64,000 bases of DNA, taken from the NCBI RefSeq assembly GCF_024195295.1, contig NZ_JAMFTH010000001.1, forward strand, positions 992,001-1,056,000, read 5' to 3'. Shown here piece by piece: positions 34,140 through 43,130 of the stretch. The position numbers and the translations under genes were made by a program. Position 1 is the stretch's first letter. Each line of letters opens with the position of its first letter. The stretch comes from Gilvimarinus xylanilyticus. Its GTDB lineage: Bacteria; Pseudomonadota; Gammaproteobacteria; Pseudomonadales; Cellvibrionaceae. The notes below the pieces were generated by a model. It was not told the origin of the DNA and did not search any database. It saw only the letters and a program-made list of their open reading frames with translations.

Positions 34140-35189
34140 TTAGAACCACCGGTTCGGCTGCATCCGTGAAAGCCAGCGCAACAACACTTTATCAAGGCTA
34201 GCTTCGGCGGCCAGTCCCAGACGTTCCGGCAGTGTCTTTTTGTGCGCGTAAGTGACTTCGAAAATATCCGCATCCGGGTGTTGGTTTAACAGATAACCAT
34301 CGCTGGTGATCACTTCGTCAATCAAGCGAATATCCAGCGCTCGCTTACCATACCAGACCTCGCCGGTGGCCACTTGTTCCACTTCCACCTGGGGGCGGTT
34401 CTCGGCGACAAACTCTTTAAACAGTACGTGGGTTTGTTCCAAATCGTCGGTAAATTTCTCGCGCCCTTTATCGGTGTTTTCGCCAAACATGGTAACCGTG
34501 CGTTTGTATTCACCGGCGGTGTACATTTCAAAGTCGATATTGTTTTTCTTCAACAGGCGATGAAAGTTAGGCAGCTGCGCCACCACGCCAATAGAGCCCA
34601 AAATGGCAAAGGGGGCAGCGACGATTTTATCGGCTACGCAGGCCATCATATACCCGCCGCTGGCGGCGACTTTATCGACACTCACGGTTAGGGGGATGCC
34701 CCGCTCTTTGATGCGGCTGAGCTGACTGGCCGCCAGGCCATAGCTGTGCACCATACCGCCGCCGCTTTCCAGGCGTACCAACACTTCGTCCTGAGATTCG
34801 GCCAGCCCCAGCACTGCGGTAATTTCCTCGCGCAAATTATTGCCCGCGGATGCTTTGATATCGCCATCAAAGTTCAAAACGTAAAGCCGCTTTTTACGCT
34901 CAGCGCCCGGCTCAAGTTCGGTTTTGGCACTTTTGTCTTTACGCTTGCGCGCCTTTTCGCGTTTTTTCTTTAACTTGTTCTCAAGTTTTAACGCGGTCGA
35001 ATCTAAAACGGCCGACTTAATTGTCTCGGTATAGTCGTCCAGTTTTTCGTTCACTTTGGTGACTTCGATATGCCCGTCGGAGTCAGGACGGTTTTTACTA
35101 TTAGCGACAAGCGCTAATACCACCGCAATAGCGATTAATACCGTAACCGCCTTGGCTAAAAACAAACCGTACTCGATAATAAATTCCAA
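34140..35189 (-). CDS. sohB: inner-membrane peptidase SohB
   Basis: 349 residues. N-terminal membrane helix (about 8-29), a highly charged Lys-rich linker (67-100), and an S49/ClpP-fold domain. VDKVAASGGYMM holds nucleophile Ser177 and TAGEYKR holds base Lys229, the SppA/SohB dyad; SGGGMVHSYGLAASQL is the oxyanion region. The active site faces the periplasm. SohB is a multicopy suppressor of a degP mutant in E. coli; its substrates are poorly known. Confidence 0.96.
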   Translation of the reverse strand: MEFIIEYGLFLAKAVTVLIAIAVVLALVANSKNRPDSDGHIEVTKVNEKLDDYTETIKSAVLDSTALKLENKLKKKREKARKRKDKSAKTELEPGAERKKRLYVLNFDGDIKASAGNNLREEITAVLGLAESQDEVLVRLESGGGMVHSYGLAASQLSRIKERGIPLTVSVDKVAASGGYMMACVADKIVAAPFAILGSIGVVAQLPNFHRLLKKNNIDFEMYTAGEYKRTVTMFGENTDKGREKFTDDLEQTHVLFKEFVAENRPQVEVEQVATGEVWYGKRALDIRLIDEVITSDGYLLNQHPDADIFEVTYAHKKTLPERLGLAAEASLDKVLLRWLSRMQPNRWF

Positions 35190-35209
35190 AAATCACACTC
35201 CTGCTATGT

Positions 35210-35863
35210 TTATTTCCAGTCTCCGACGGCGTCGCGCGCGGCGTCGTTGACTGGCCGTGAAATTAATCCCGCACCGCTTAAACGAATATCAAACACGGCG
35301 CCATCGGCCATAGGCAAATAGGTGGCGCTTCCGTAAACGGTATCGACGATGGGTAGTTGCTGTTTGGCTTCGCGCAGCCAGCGCCAGACGTCCACGCCCA
35401 TAGGGCTTTCACTAAATGCGTAGACACTGGGCGGTTCGCGGCGCTCTTGCTCAAGGGAATAGTAGCGCCCCGACAGTCGATCTAAACGGTAACCGGGTTT
35501 TATACCTAACTGCAGCAATGGGCCTTTCCATTTAACAATACGGGCATCTAGCTGCCATTGATCACCTTTTAGGGTATACGCCTGTTCGTCCTCTTCGGGT
35601 ATGGCCACCAACACCTCATACTCTTGGCTAGCTTTTTGGGTAAAGCTTACGGTGGCGACGGTCTGCTCACCCTGGATTTGGCGGTAGCTGAAAATGTCCA
35701 GGGCGATAAAGGCAAAAAATACCGCCAGGGCCAAAAGTGCCAGGCCAAACATGCCCCGCAGCCACCCCATAATCCAGGAATCTTTCCATAACAGTCGGGC
35801 CGCCATATAGGCCACCAACAGGCAAATAAGTGCGGCTGCCACAGCGATTGCGCTATAAACCAC
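35210..35863 (-). CDS. conserved membrane protein of unknown function
   Basis: 217 residues. Two N-terminal membrane helices (about 4-25 and 33-55) are followed by a large domain that is probably periplasmic, with YTLKGDQWQLDARIVKWKG, SGRYYSLEQERR and the C-terminal ADGAVFDIRLSGAGLISRP. It sits between nudC (4 bp upstream) and sohB (20 bp downstream), so is likely in one transcript. I do not recognise a named domain; homologues in related genomes are sometimes labelled as efflux proteins without support. Confidence 0.8.
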   Translation of the reverse strand: MVYSAIAVAAALICLLVAYMAARLLWKDSWIMGWLRGMFGLALLALAVFFAFIALDIFSYRQIQGEQTVATVSFTQKASQEYEVLVAIPEEDEQAYTLKGDQWQLDARIVKWKGPLLQLGIKPGYRLDRLSGRYYSLEQERREPPSVYAFSESPMGVDVWRWLREAKQQLPIVDTVYGSATYLPMADGAVFDIRLSGAGLISRPVNDAARDAVGDWK

Positions 35864-35867
35864 GAGC

Positions 35868-36653
35868 TTAATCCTCCGAAACTAAGGCTTGATCAAAGCC
35901 CGAGACAAAACCGTCAATCAAACGCCGGGCGATAGTGCCACGGGGCGGAATAGACGGCAAATTTTTGTAGTGGTACCAGCGGGCGTCCGCTATTTCATCT
36001 TCCTGAACCCGAATGTCGCCGACATCATAATCAGCGTAAAACCCCAGCATTAATTGACCGGGAAAAGGCCAGCTTTGACTGCTGCTGTAACGCAATTGCG
36101 ACACCTGCAGCCCGACCTCTTCATAGATTTCGCGCTCCACGGTCTGCTCGGGGGTCTCTCCGGCCTCAATAAAACCCGCCAGGGTAGTATAAACCCCGCT
36201 TTTAGAGCGAGTGTGACGCGCCAATAGACACCATTCACCACGGGTGATTAACACAATAATACACGGGGAAATTTTGGGATAGTAATGGGCCGGGCAGGCA
36301 CTGCAGCGCAGCACCAGCTCGCCCCGTGACAAATCCTGAGGGCTTAGCTCGCCCAGCGCCTGGCCACAGGCGCCGCAATAGCGATGATTGCGCCACCAGT
36401 GCTCCAGCTGCACCGCGCGACTGGCTGACTGGAAGTTACGCTCACTCAGGCTCGCTAAACATTCGCGCAGTGAAATCCAGCTTAGATCATGGGGCTCCGT
36501 TAACAGCGCGACACTGCGCTTGTCACCGCTGGCGGGGGGAAGGTAGGTTATGCCCGATAGGCCTGTGGGCACCTTCTGTAAGGGATCGCCTTGTTCGTCA
36601 ATGGCAATCTGGCCCGCGTGTACCAGCCAGGCCGAACTCGCTTGTGTCGCCAT
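35868..36653 (-). CDS. nudC: NAD(+)/NADH diphosphatase NudC
   Basis: 261 residues. The zinc-ribbon CGACGQ ... CSACPAHYYPKISPC, the Nudix box GFIEAGETPEQTVEREIYEEVG and the downstream SQSWPFPGQLMLGF (family motif SQPWPFPxS) are all present. It hydrolyses NADH and can remove NAD caps from RNA in E. coli. The start overlaps the fimL stop by one base (TAATG). Confidence 0.95.
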   Translation of the reverse strand: MATQASSAWLVHAGQIAIDEQGDPLQKVPTGLSGITYLPPASGDKRSVALLTEPHDLSWISLRECLASLSERNFQSASRAVQLEHWWRNHRYCGACGQALGELSPQDLSRGELVLRCSACPAHYYPKISPCIIVLITRGEWCLLARHTRSKSGVYTTLAGFIEAGETPEQTVEREIYEEVGLQVSQLRYSSSQSWPFPGQLMLGFYADYDVGDIRVQEDEIADARWYHYKNLPSIPPRGTIARRLIDGFVSGFDQALVSED

Positions 36654-38368
36654 TAGCTTGCAACCGGGTAACCCAGTGCCTGAAGGCTCTCTTCGGCTAC
36701 TTGTAACACACTGGTGTCGGCGTTCCGATCGGATTTAATGGCGTCCAGATAGTATTCCAGACTGATAACCGCGTCCGCAAAAGTCTCAAGCAAATGCTGA
36801 ACCGCGGCCAGCGGCTCGCCTCCCAGTAAAGCTTCGTTGACGAACCGCTCGGAGGCCGCCACGACCTTCGCCGCCCGGGGCAAGTCGAGCACCAGCATAC
36901 CGCCGCGCACACTCGATAGCGTAGAAGCCACGTTTTTAATGTGGCCAATATCGTAATTGGATTCGGCGTAAGACGTTAAACCGCGTTTTATTAACGCCAA
37001 GCCCGCTTCAGCCTCCTCGATTACCAGCGCTTCAGCTTCCATGATCTGACTGCTGGAAAGCGCTTCAGCACGACTCAAGGCATTAAGCTGGGCCAGTTTT
37101 TCATCCGACAAGTTCATTTTTGTCAGACCGGTGACGGTGCTTTCAATGTACAGCAGTGTGTCGGCCACTCCCAACAGGTCATCGGGCGATGCTTCGGCGG
37201 TGCCCTCCTGCCAGGTCTGGATTTTAACCATATCCGCTTTTAAAGAATCCGCCGGCGCCTGCAGCCCCACAATGGTCAGAGTATCGGCCACTTTCTTGAG
37301 GTTTTCTCCCAGCTCAGGGGTGTCTTTCAACATTTCAACGCCCCCCTGCGCAGCGCGCTCCAGGATGTTTTTGGTGTTGCGCAGCTCATCTTGCAGTACC
37401 GCTGCCATAGAGCTGACAGTGGTCGCACTGGGGCCTTTTAAATATTCCTGTTCGCGGATTAGCGAGCTCTCGGTGTAGGACAATTCTGGGGTGGAAAAAG
37501 CAGCGCGAATTGCCGCCGAACGCTCGCTGTCGGCGCCTGCCAGCACCACTAAATAAAGCAGCTCTTTGAGCAGCGCCTCGGGCGGTTCGCGGTCCAGTAC
37601 CGCCTCGCCTTCAAACTGTAGGCGTTTTATGTCGCGGTCAATCGCGCCAAACAGCATCTTGCGGGTTTTACTCAGCTGTAGCTTGTCTTTACCCAATAAG
37701 GTCAACACCTCAGAGCCCACCCACCAAAGCTTCGCCTGCGCGCGATTGCCACAGATTTTATCCAGTCGCTCCAGCGCGCGGGCCATCATTCCCAGCGATG
37801 GCGCGGCCTGTTTGCCCTGCAGCACATTTAACATCGCCACCTGATACATGTGACGCAGACGTCTGACCACCTGGCGAAAATCCTCGGGGATATCCAACTC
37901 CGGTTGAGGAGCGCGCTTAGATTCGAAGTGTTGCTGGGGAAAATAATGGCTGTCAGCCAACAAGGGGGCCTTGCGGGCACGGCGCAATTCATTAATGTAG
38001 GGAATCAGCAAAATGGCCATACTGCGCCCGGTTTGGCTACAGTACTCCAGGTAACGCGGCAGAATAAAGAACACCGAAGTAATAGGCTCAAGCTTGGCTT
38101 GAGTAATCTCGTGACTGCCTAACGGAATATCGGTGATGTGCTCTACCAGTTCCTGGGCCAGTAAATCGACACCGCGCAGCTGCAACAGGCTGAGAGTGCC
38201 GCGAATTTGTTTGATATCGTCAATACACAACTGCAGCAACTCGCCGTTTTCAGAGTCGGCGGCAAAGCGCTCTAATCGCGAGGCGGCCGACTCGATGGTT
38301 GCCACCAACTCATCGTGGACCAGTTTCAAAGAGGCGGGGTTAAATGTCTCTGCAGTGTCGTTGTTCAC
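36653..38368 (-). CDS. fimL: FimL-like protein (Hpt-like scaffold linked to type IV pili)
   Basis: 571 residues, close to Pseudomonas FimL. The N-terminal half has two helical Hpt-like modules similar to the start of ChpA but with no phosphorylatable His in the expected HxxKG context. The C-terminal half (IEEAEAGLALIKRGLTSYAES, LSSVRGGMLVLDLPRAAKV, LLETFADAVISLEYYLDAIKS) is another helical module. FimL in P. aeruginosa connects the Chp chemosensory system to adenylate cyclase CyaB and twitching. Its neighbour nudC is the same as in Pseudomonas, which supports the call. Confidence 0.85.
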   Translation of the reverse strand: MNNDTAETFNPASLKLVHDELVATIESAASRLERFAADSENGELLQLCIDDIKQIRGTLSLLQLRGVDLLAQELVEHITDIPLGSHEITQAKLEPITSVFFILPRYLEYCSQTGRSMAILLIPYINELRRARKAPLLADSHYFPQQHFESKRAPQPELDIPEDFRQVVRRLRHMYQVAMLNVLQGKQAAPSLGMMARALERLDKICGNRAQAKLWWVGSEVLTLLGKDKLQLSKTRKMLFGAIDRDIKRLQFEGEAVLDREPPEALLKELLYLVVLAGADSERSAAIRAAFSTPELSYTESSLIREQEYLKGPSATTVSSMAAVLQDELRNTKNILERAAQGGVEMLKDTPELGENLKKVADTLTIVGLQAPADSLKADMVKIQTWQEGTAEASPDDLLGVADTLLYIESTVTGLTKMNLSDEKLAQLNALSRAEALSSSQIMEAEALVIEEAEAGLALIKRGLTSYAESNYDIGHIKNVASTLSSVRGGMLVLDLPRAAKVVAASERFVNEALLGGEPLAAVQHLLETFADAVISLEYYLDAIKSDRNADTSVLQVAEESLQALGYPVAS

Positions 38369-38552
38369 GATTATTCTTCCTAAAGTTGCTGGCGCGGCCC
38401 GGTCTGTATGGGTGGTTTTTAACCTGGGCCGACACTGGGTTTTACCTTTTGCGGCAAGGGGTTGATTCTATATCTTAGAAATTACATTAAATTTTGCCAG
38501 ATCGCCAGCAACACGTGTCATAGGTGTTATTGAACGCCAAAAGCGTCGCGTT

Positions 38553-39284
38553 TTATCCCCACAAACAGTTTCCGCCAGATGCTTTGCCGATCTGTTCCAG
38601 CTTCTCTTTGTGCCGTTCGAGCTCTTCAGGGCTGGCTTGTAAAACCGGTAAAGGCGCGCGCCCGGCCGCCAAGCGGCGAATCTCTTCGCCCCCTTCACCG
38701 CCGCTGTCGCCACCGCTGCTACTGCCCAGTGAAAGGCTGGTCTGGCCGCCGGTCATTAGAAGATAGACGTCCGCGAGGATCTCGGCATCCAGCAAGGCGC
38801 CGTGTAGATCGCGCTGGGAGTTATCGACACCATAGCGCTTACACAAGGCGTCTAGGTTGTTCTTTTGCCCCGGGTGCTTGCCGCGAGCCAATACCAGCGA
38901 ATCGACAATAGCGTTAGTTAAACCGATGGTCTGGTGCGAGGCGTCCAGCTGACGCAGCTCGTGGTCGATAAAACCCACATCAAACGGCGCATTGTGGATG
39001 ACGAGCTCAGCCCTCTGAATAAACGCCATAAACTCATCGCGAATTTGTGAGAATACGGGCTTATCGGCCAGCATTTCATTGGTGATGCCATGCACCTCCA
39101 TAGCGCCGGCATCGACCTCACGCTGGGGGTTTATATACTGGTGATAGTGGTTGCCGGTTAACTTGCGATTCACCACCTCCACACAACCAATCTCAATGAT
39201 TTTGTGCCCCTGGGAGGGCTCGAGGCCGGTGGTTTCCGTATCCAGAACAATCTGGCGATGGCCTTTTAACTCGTTTTCGTTCAT
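38553..39284 (-). CDS. dnaQ: DNA polymerase III epsilon subunit DnaQ
   Basis: 243 residues. The 3'-5' proofreading exonuclease: ExoI VLDTETTGLEP, ExoII HNAPFDVGFIDHEL, ExoIII with His and Asp in RDLHGALLDAEILADVYL. The C-terminal tail after residue ~180 (Gly/Ser-rich, then RLAAGRAPL) binds the alpha subunit. It is nine bases downstream of rnhA's stop but on the same strand upstream of it in transcription order, i.e. dnaQ is transcribed first. The pair dnaQ-rnhA is common in gammaproteobacteria, though often divergent in E. coli relatives. Confidence 0.97.
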   Translation of the reverse strand: MNENELKGHRQIVLDTETTGLEPSQGHKIIEIGCVEVVNRKLTGNHYHQYINPQREVDAGAMEVHGITNEMLADKPVFSQIRDEFMAFIQRAELVIHNAPFDVGFIDHELRQLDASHQTIGLTNAIVDSLVLARGKHPGQKNNLDALCKRYGVDNSQRDLHGALLDAEILADVYLLMTGGQTSLSLGSSSGGDSGGEGGEEIRRLAAGRAPLPVLQASPEELERHKEKLEQIGKASGGNCLWG

Positions 39285-39293
39285 CTTTTTACC

Positions 39294-39725
39294 TTACAGG
39301 GAATCTATGCCTTTATTAGCCAGGGCGTCGGCCCGTTCGTTCTCGGGGTGTCCACTGTGGCCCTTAACCCAGCGCCAATCAATCTGATGCCCCTGACATT
39401 CGTGATCCAGCGCCTTCCACAAATCGTCGTTTTTAACCGGCTTTTTGGCGGCCGTTTTCCAGCCATTGCGTTTCCAGCCCGTCAGCCACTCGGTAATGCC
39501 TTTGCGCACATACTGGGAGTCAGTCGTAAGCACTACATGACAGGGCTCCTTAAGCGCCCTTAGCCCCTCAATAGCGGCCATAAGCTCCATGCGATTATTG
39601 GTGGTGTTGGGCTCGCCTCCGTACAGCTCCTTTTCCTGACCATTGTAGCGCAGCAGCGCTCCCCAGCCCCCGGGGCCGGGATTGCCGCGGCAGGCGCCAT
39701 CGGTAAATACGTGTATTTCTTTCAC
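39294..39725 (-). CDS. rnhA: ribonuclease HI
   Basis: 143 residues. [16 protein letters not shown] holds the first Asp, [12 protein letters not shown] the Glu, LTTDSQYV the second Asp, and [13 protein letters not shown] the His and final Asp. It removes RNA from RNA-DNA hybrids. The methyltransferase gene (39771-40571) lies upstream of it on the same strand, 45 bp away, and dnaQ is downstream with a 9-bp gap, so methyltransferase-rnhA-dnaQ may be one unit. Confidence 0.97.
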   Translation of the reverse strand: MKEIHVFTDGACRGNPGPGGWGALLRYNGQEKELYGGEPNTTNNRMELMAAIEGLRALKEPCHVVLTTDSQYVRKGITEWLTGWKRNGWKTAAKKPVKNDDLWKALDHECQGHQIDWRWVKGHSGHPENERADALANKGIDSL

Positions 39726-39770
39726 TTAAGCTCTCTCAGTCAAGACTATGGCCTGCTAGAACAGGCCCGT

Positions 39771-40571
39771 TTATTTGGGTTTGGGGGAACTATCACGCCT
39801 CAGGTCGTAGCGGCGATTGGGCGCTTGGCGTCCGGTGAGTTTACCGGCTAACGGCTTAAGCCCTACCACCTCGCCTGACTCCCAGGGTGGTTTAATCGGT
39901 ATAACGCCGGGTACGTCCTTGCGCACCAGAGCGACATAATAACTTCCCCAGGGCAGCCGAACGGCTGTGCCTATGGATTCAGCCACCTGCCCGGGCTTCT
40001 TAGAGGCACCCGGCCAAAACCCGCCATACTCGACAGATACCGGCTCTAACCCCAGAACTGTGCACCAATCGAGCAATCGAGCCAGGCGCAACTGATGATG
40101 GCGCCACAGAGGGCCGCCCCCTATCAATCGGCGCACTCCGTGCCAGGCCCCCACTGGGCTCCAGGGGTTAAATCCAACCATCAGGATGTGGCCGCGGGGA
40201 ATGGTTGCCCGCGCCGCCTCAGCCAGTAACTGATGGGGCGTCGCGCTGTAATCCAGGGCGTGGTGCAGCACCATCACATCCACCGATTCACTCGCCAGAG
40301 GCAGCCGCGTCAAGTCCACACAACCGGCTTCCCGTCCACCCGCCTGGGCGGTTGGACCCAAGGCAAATTTGTGGGGTATGCGGCTGTCTGCGGTGAGGTT
40401 GACGTCTTTACACACACTCAGCTGACACAGGTGGTACCCAAACAGACAGCTCAACGCGCGCGCCACCTGAGCCTGCTGACGCTCAAGCAGCGCACCACCG
40501 GCCGGCTGGTCAAACCAAGCCGACAATGCCTGCACCGCCAACGGGGGGGAGACTACCTTATCGCGCGCCAT
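39771..40571 (-). CDS. class I SAM-dependent methyltransferase
   Basis: 266 residues. The binding fold is degenerate at motif I, but DLTRLPLASESVDVMVLHHALDYSATPHQLLAEAARATIPRGHILMVGFNP is the typical methyltransferase-11 motif II-III region. The homologue occupies the same position (between rnhA and gloB) in P. aeruginosa. Substrate unknown. The gene starts 181 bp from the divergent gloB. Confidence 0.85.
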   Translation of the reverse strand: MARDKVVSPPLAVQALSAWFDQPAGGALLERQQAQVARALSCLFGYHLCQLSVCKDVNLTADSRIPHKFALGPTAQAGGREAGCVDLTRLPLASESVDVMVLHHALDYSATPHQLLAEAARATIPRGHILMVGFNPWSPVGAWHGVRRLIGGGPLWRHHQLRLARLLDWCTVLGLEPVSVEYGGFWPGASKKPGQVAESIGTAVRLPWGSYYVALVRKDVPGVIPIKPPWESGEVVGLKPLAGKLTGRQAPNRRYDLRRDSSPKPK

Positions 40572-40752
40572 GAATCACCCGTGAAAGCCATAAAATTGGC
40601 TGTTAACATAGCATACCTCGGTAAACCGTCCGACGCCGATATAGGCTTTAGCGACTGTGATTTGCAATATCGCATGTCCGCATAACCTCTAATAAGGCGT
40701 CGGCACAGAAACCGGGCGCTGCTGTTAACAGGCCCACAACCCAGGAGGCCAT

Positions 40753-41538
40753 TTGCAACTTTCCCTCTTCCCCGCACTACAAACCAATTATTTCTGGCTA
40801 TTACAGCCGGATGACTCCAAATCCGTGGCCTATATTTTTGACCCAGGTGACGCCACCGCCGTAAAACAGCAACTGCAAGCGCGCGGACTGACCCTTGCGG
40901 GCATCGTTATCACCCACCATCACTGGGACCACACCGACGGTATCGATGAGCTGGTAGCAGATTGTAAGGTCCCGGTGTATGGCCCCCGAAGCGACAAGAT
41001 TCCGCAAGTGGATCACGTTTTAAGTGAAGGCGATAAGCTAACCTTGGGCCCACTAACGCTCGACGTGTTAGAAACGCCCGGCCACACACTGGATCACATC
41101 AGTTACCTGCTACAAACCCCAGAGCAAGATCTTTTATTTTGCGCCGACACCCTGTTTGCGGGTGGGTGCGGGCGAATGTTTGAAGGTAGCCCCGAGCAAT
41201 TCCTTAGCTCGCTTAATCGCTTAAAAGCTCTACCCGAACGAACCCAGGTGTGCTGCTCCCACGAATACACCGTGGATAACCTTCGTTTCGCCCAAGCGGC
41301 CGAACCAGACAACCGGGCGATAGCTGAACGTCTTGCTCGCGAGACCGAAAAACGCCGCCAAGGGCAATCCACCCTACCCTCTACCATTGGCCTGGAAAAG
41401 CAAACCAACCCCTTTTTGCGCACCGATTCCCCCTCCTTAAAGGCCTCAGTAAAAAAACACACCGGACTAAAAGCCCCCCGGGAACACGAGGTTTTCGCCG
41501 CTTTAAGGCAGTGGAAAGACCGCTTTAAAGCGAATTGA
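40753..41538 (+). CDS. gloB: hydroxyacylglutathione hydrolase (glyoxalase II)
   Basis: 261 residues. THHHWDHTDG is the binuclear-metal motif, with later ligands in ETPGHTLDHIS, FCADTLFAGGCGRMFEG and CSHEYTVDNLRF. It hydrolyses S-lactoylglutathione to lactate in methylglyoxal detoxification. The start is a TTG at 40753 with AGGAGG four bases upstream; no ATG is suitably placed and the protein start (MQLSLFPALQTNYFWLL) matches the family. Confidence 0.96.
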   Translation: MQLSLFPALQTNYFWLLQPDDSKSVAYIFDPGDATAVKQQLQARGLTLAGIVITHHHWDHTDGIDELVADCKVPVYGPRSDKIPQVDHVLSEGDKLTLGPLTLDVLETPGHTLDHISYLLQTPEQDLLFCADTLFAGGCGRMFEGSPEQFLSSLNRLKALPERTQVCCSHEYTVDNLRFAQAAEPDNRAIAERLARETEKRRQGQSTLPSTIGLEKQTNPFLRTDSPSLKASVKKHTGLKAPREHEVFAALRQWKDRFKAN

Positions 41539-41597
41539 CCCGACTTACCGAAACCCCTAGAATCGGCCGACTATAATCAACCAAGTATCGATGTCGC

Positions 41598-43130
41598 ATG
41601 AGTGTAAACCGTTTATTTTTTCTCGCTGCCAGCTGTATTGTTACCTCCTGTGGCCTTATCTCTGAAAAACCTGAACCTGCTCCCTCTGCGAGTGAAACCG
41701 CCGCTGTCAGTGCCCCCCAAGCTACTCTACCACCGCCAACTATTCGCAAGCTGGACGCCGAAAAGCCCGAAGAGGACCTCTGGCAGCGCCTGCGCCAGGG
41801 CTTTGAACTAGGGCCCTATGAGCAAGCCCAATTAGACTCGTATGTACAGTGGTACATTGACCACCCCGACTATATTGAGCGGGTGTTTAACCGGGGGCAG
41901 CGTTACCTGTATCACATAACGGAAAGACTTGAAGAAGAAAATCTTCCGCTGGAAATAGCGCTGCTGCCCGTCGTAGAAAGCGCCTTTGACCCCTATGCAT
42001 ACTCTTACGCAACCGCCTCGGGGATGTGGCAATTCATGTCCGGAACGGGGTCAGACTACGGATTAAAACAGAACTGGTGGTACGACGGCCGCCGCGACAT
42101 TATCGACTCGACCGATGCCGCCCTGGCCTATCTGGAACAGCTGCAAGAGATGTTCGACGGCGATTGGTTGCATGCACTGGCGGCCTACAACACCGGCCAG
42201 GGGCGCTTGCAGCGCTCTATAAACCGCAATCGCAACGCCGGAAAATCCACCGACTTTTGGTCTCTCAAACTACCTCGCGAGACCCGCAATTATGTCCCCC
42301 GGCTGCTAGCCCTGTCGAAAGTGGTGGCCAACCCCGAAAAATACAATATTAGCCTGCCTCCCATTGCCAATGCCCCCTACTTCGTTGCCGTGGATATACA
42401 ATCGCAGCTTGACTTGACCCGCGCCTCCGAGCTCGCCGGAATTAGCATGGACGAGCTCTACGCCCTCAATCCAGGCTTTAACCGGTGGGCCACTGACCCC
42501 GAGGGGCCCCACCGTTTGCTCATGCCTCTGGACGCCCAAGCCACATTCACCGAGGCGCTGGCCAAGCTGCCCGACAACGAACGTATTAGCTGGCAGAGAT
42601 ACGCCATCAGACGCGGAGACTCGCTAAGCACTATCGCTCGCCAGTTTGATACCAGCGTGGATGTGCTGCGCACGGCCAACAAGCTATCGTCGTCGCGTAT
42701 TCGTGCAGGCGATACCCTGCTCATACCCAGTGCATCGGTCGGTAGCGAAAGCTATGCATTGGAGCCGCAAGGCGGCAATGCCAAACGAAGCTATATCGTG
42801 AAAAAAGGCGATAGTTTTTGGCAGATAGCGAATCGCCACAAAATCAGTGTGGACTCGCTCGTGAAGTGGAACGGCATGTCGTCGCGGGACACTCTCCAGC
42901 CGGGGCAAAAGCTGGTGATTTGGGAAAAGTCTCAAGCCCCCGGCAACGCTCAGGGCATTACCCGCAAACTAACCTATAAAGTACGTAGAGGCGACTCGCT
43001 AAACAGTATTGCCAGTAAATTCAATGTCAGCATTCACGAAATTACCCGCTGGAATAATGTTTCCACCGCTAACTATATCCACCCCGGCCAACAATTAACG
43101 CTGTTTGTGGGGGTTACAAAGGCTCGTTAA
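41598..43130 (+). CDS. mltD: membrane-bound lytic murein transglycosylase D
   Basis: 510 residues. Lipoprotein signal with lipobox VTSC (Cys18), so it is anchored in the outer membrane. The SLT family 1D domain (about 110-260) has catalytic Glu in LLPVVESAFDPYAYSYATASGMWQFM and AYNTGQGRL. Three LysM repeats follow at roughly 333-376, 401-444 and 458-503 (RRGDSLSTIARQF, KKGDSFWQIANRH, RRGDSLNSIASKF). It cleaves peptidoglycan between MurNAc and GlcNAc. It overlaps the end of the convergent yejF-like gene by 17 bp. Confidence 0.96.
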   Translation: MSVNRLFFLAASCIVTSCGLISEKPEPAPSASETAAVSAPQATLPPPTIRKLDAEKPEEDLWQRLRQGFELGPYEQAQLDSYVQWYIDHPDYIERVFNRGQRYLYHITERLEEENLPLEIALLPVVESAFDPYAYSYATASGMWQFMSGTGSDYGLKQNWWYDGRRDIIDSTDAALAYLEQLQEMFDGDWLHALAAYNTGQGRLQRSINRNRNAGKSTDFWSLKLPRETRNYVPRLLALSKVVANPEKYNISLPPIANAPYFVAVDIQSQLDLTRASELAGISMDELYALNPGFNRWATDPEGPHRLLMPLDAQATFTEALAKLPDNERISWQRYAIRRGDSLSTIARQFDTSVDVLRTANKLSSSRIRAGDTLLIPSASVGSESYALEPQGGNAKRSYIVKKGDSFWQIANRHKISVDSLVKWNGMSSRDTLQPGQKLVIWEKSQAPGNAQGITRKLTYKVRRGDSLNSIASKFNVSIHEITRWNNVSTANYIHPGQQLTLFVGVTKAR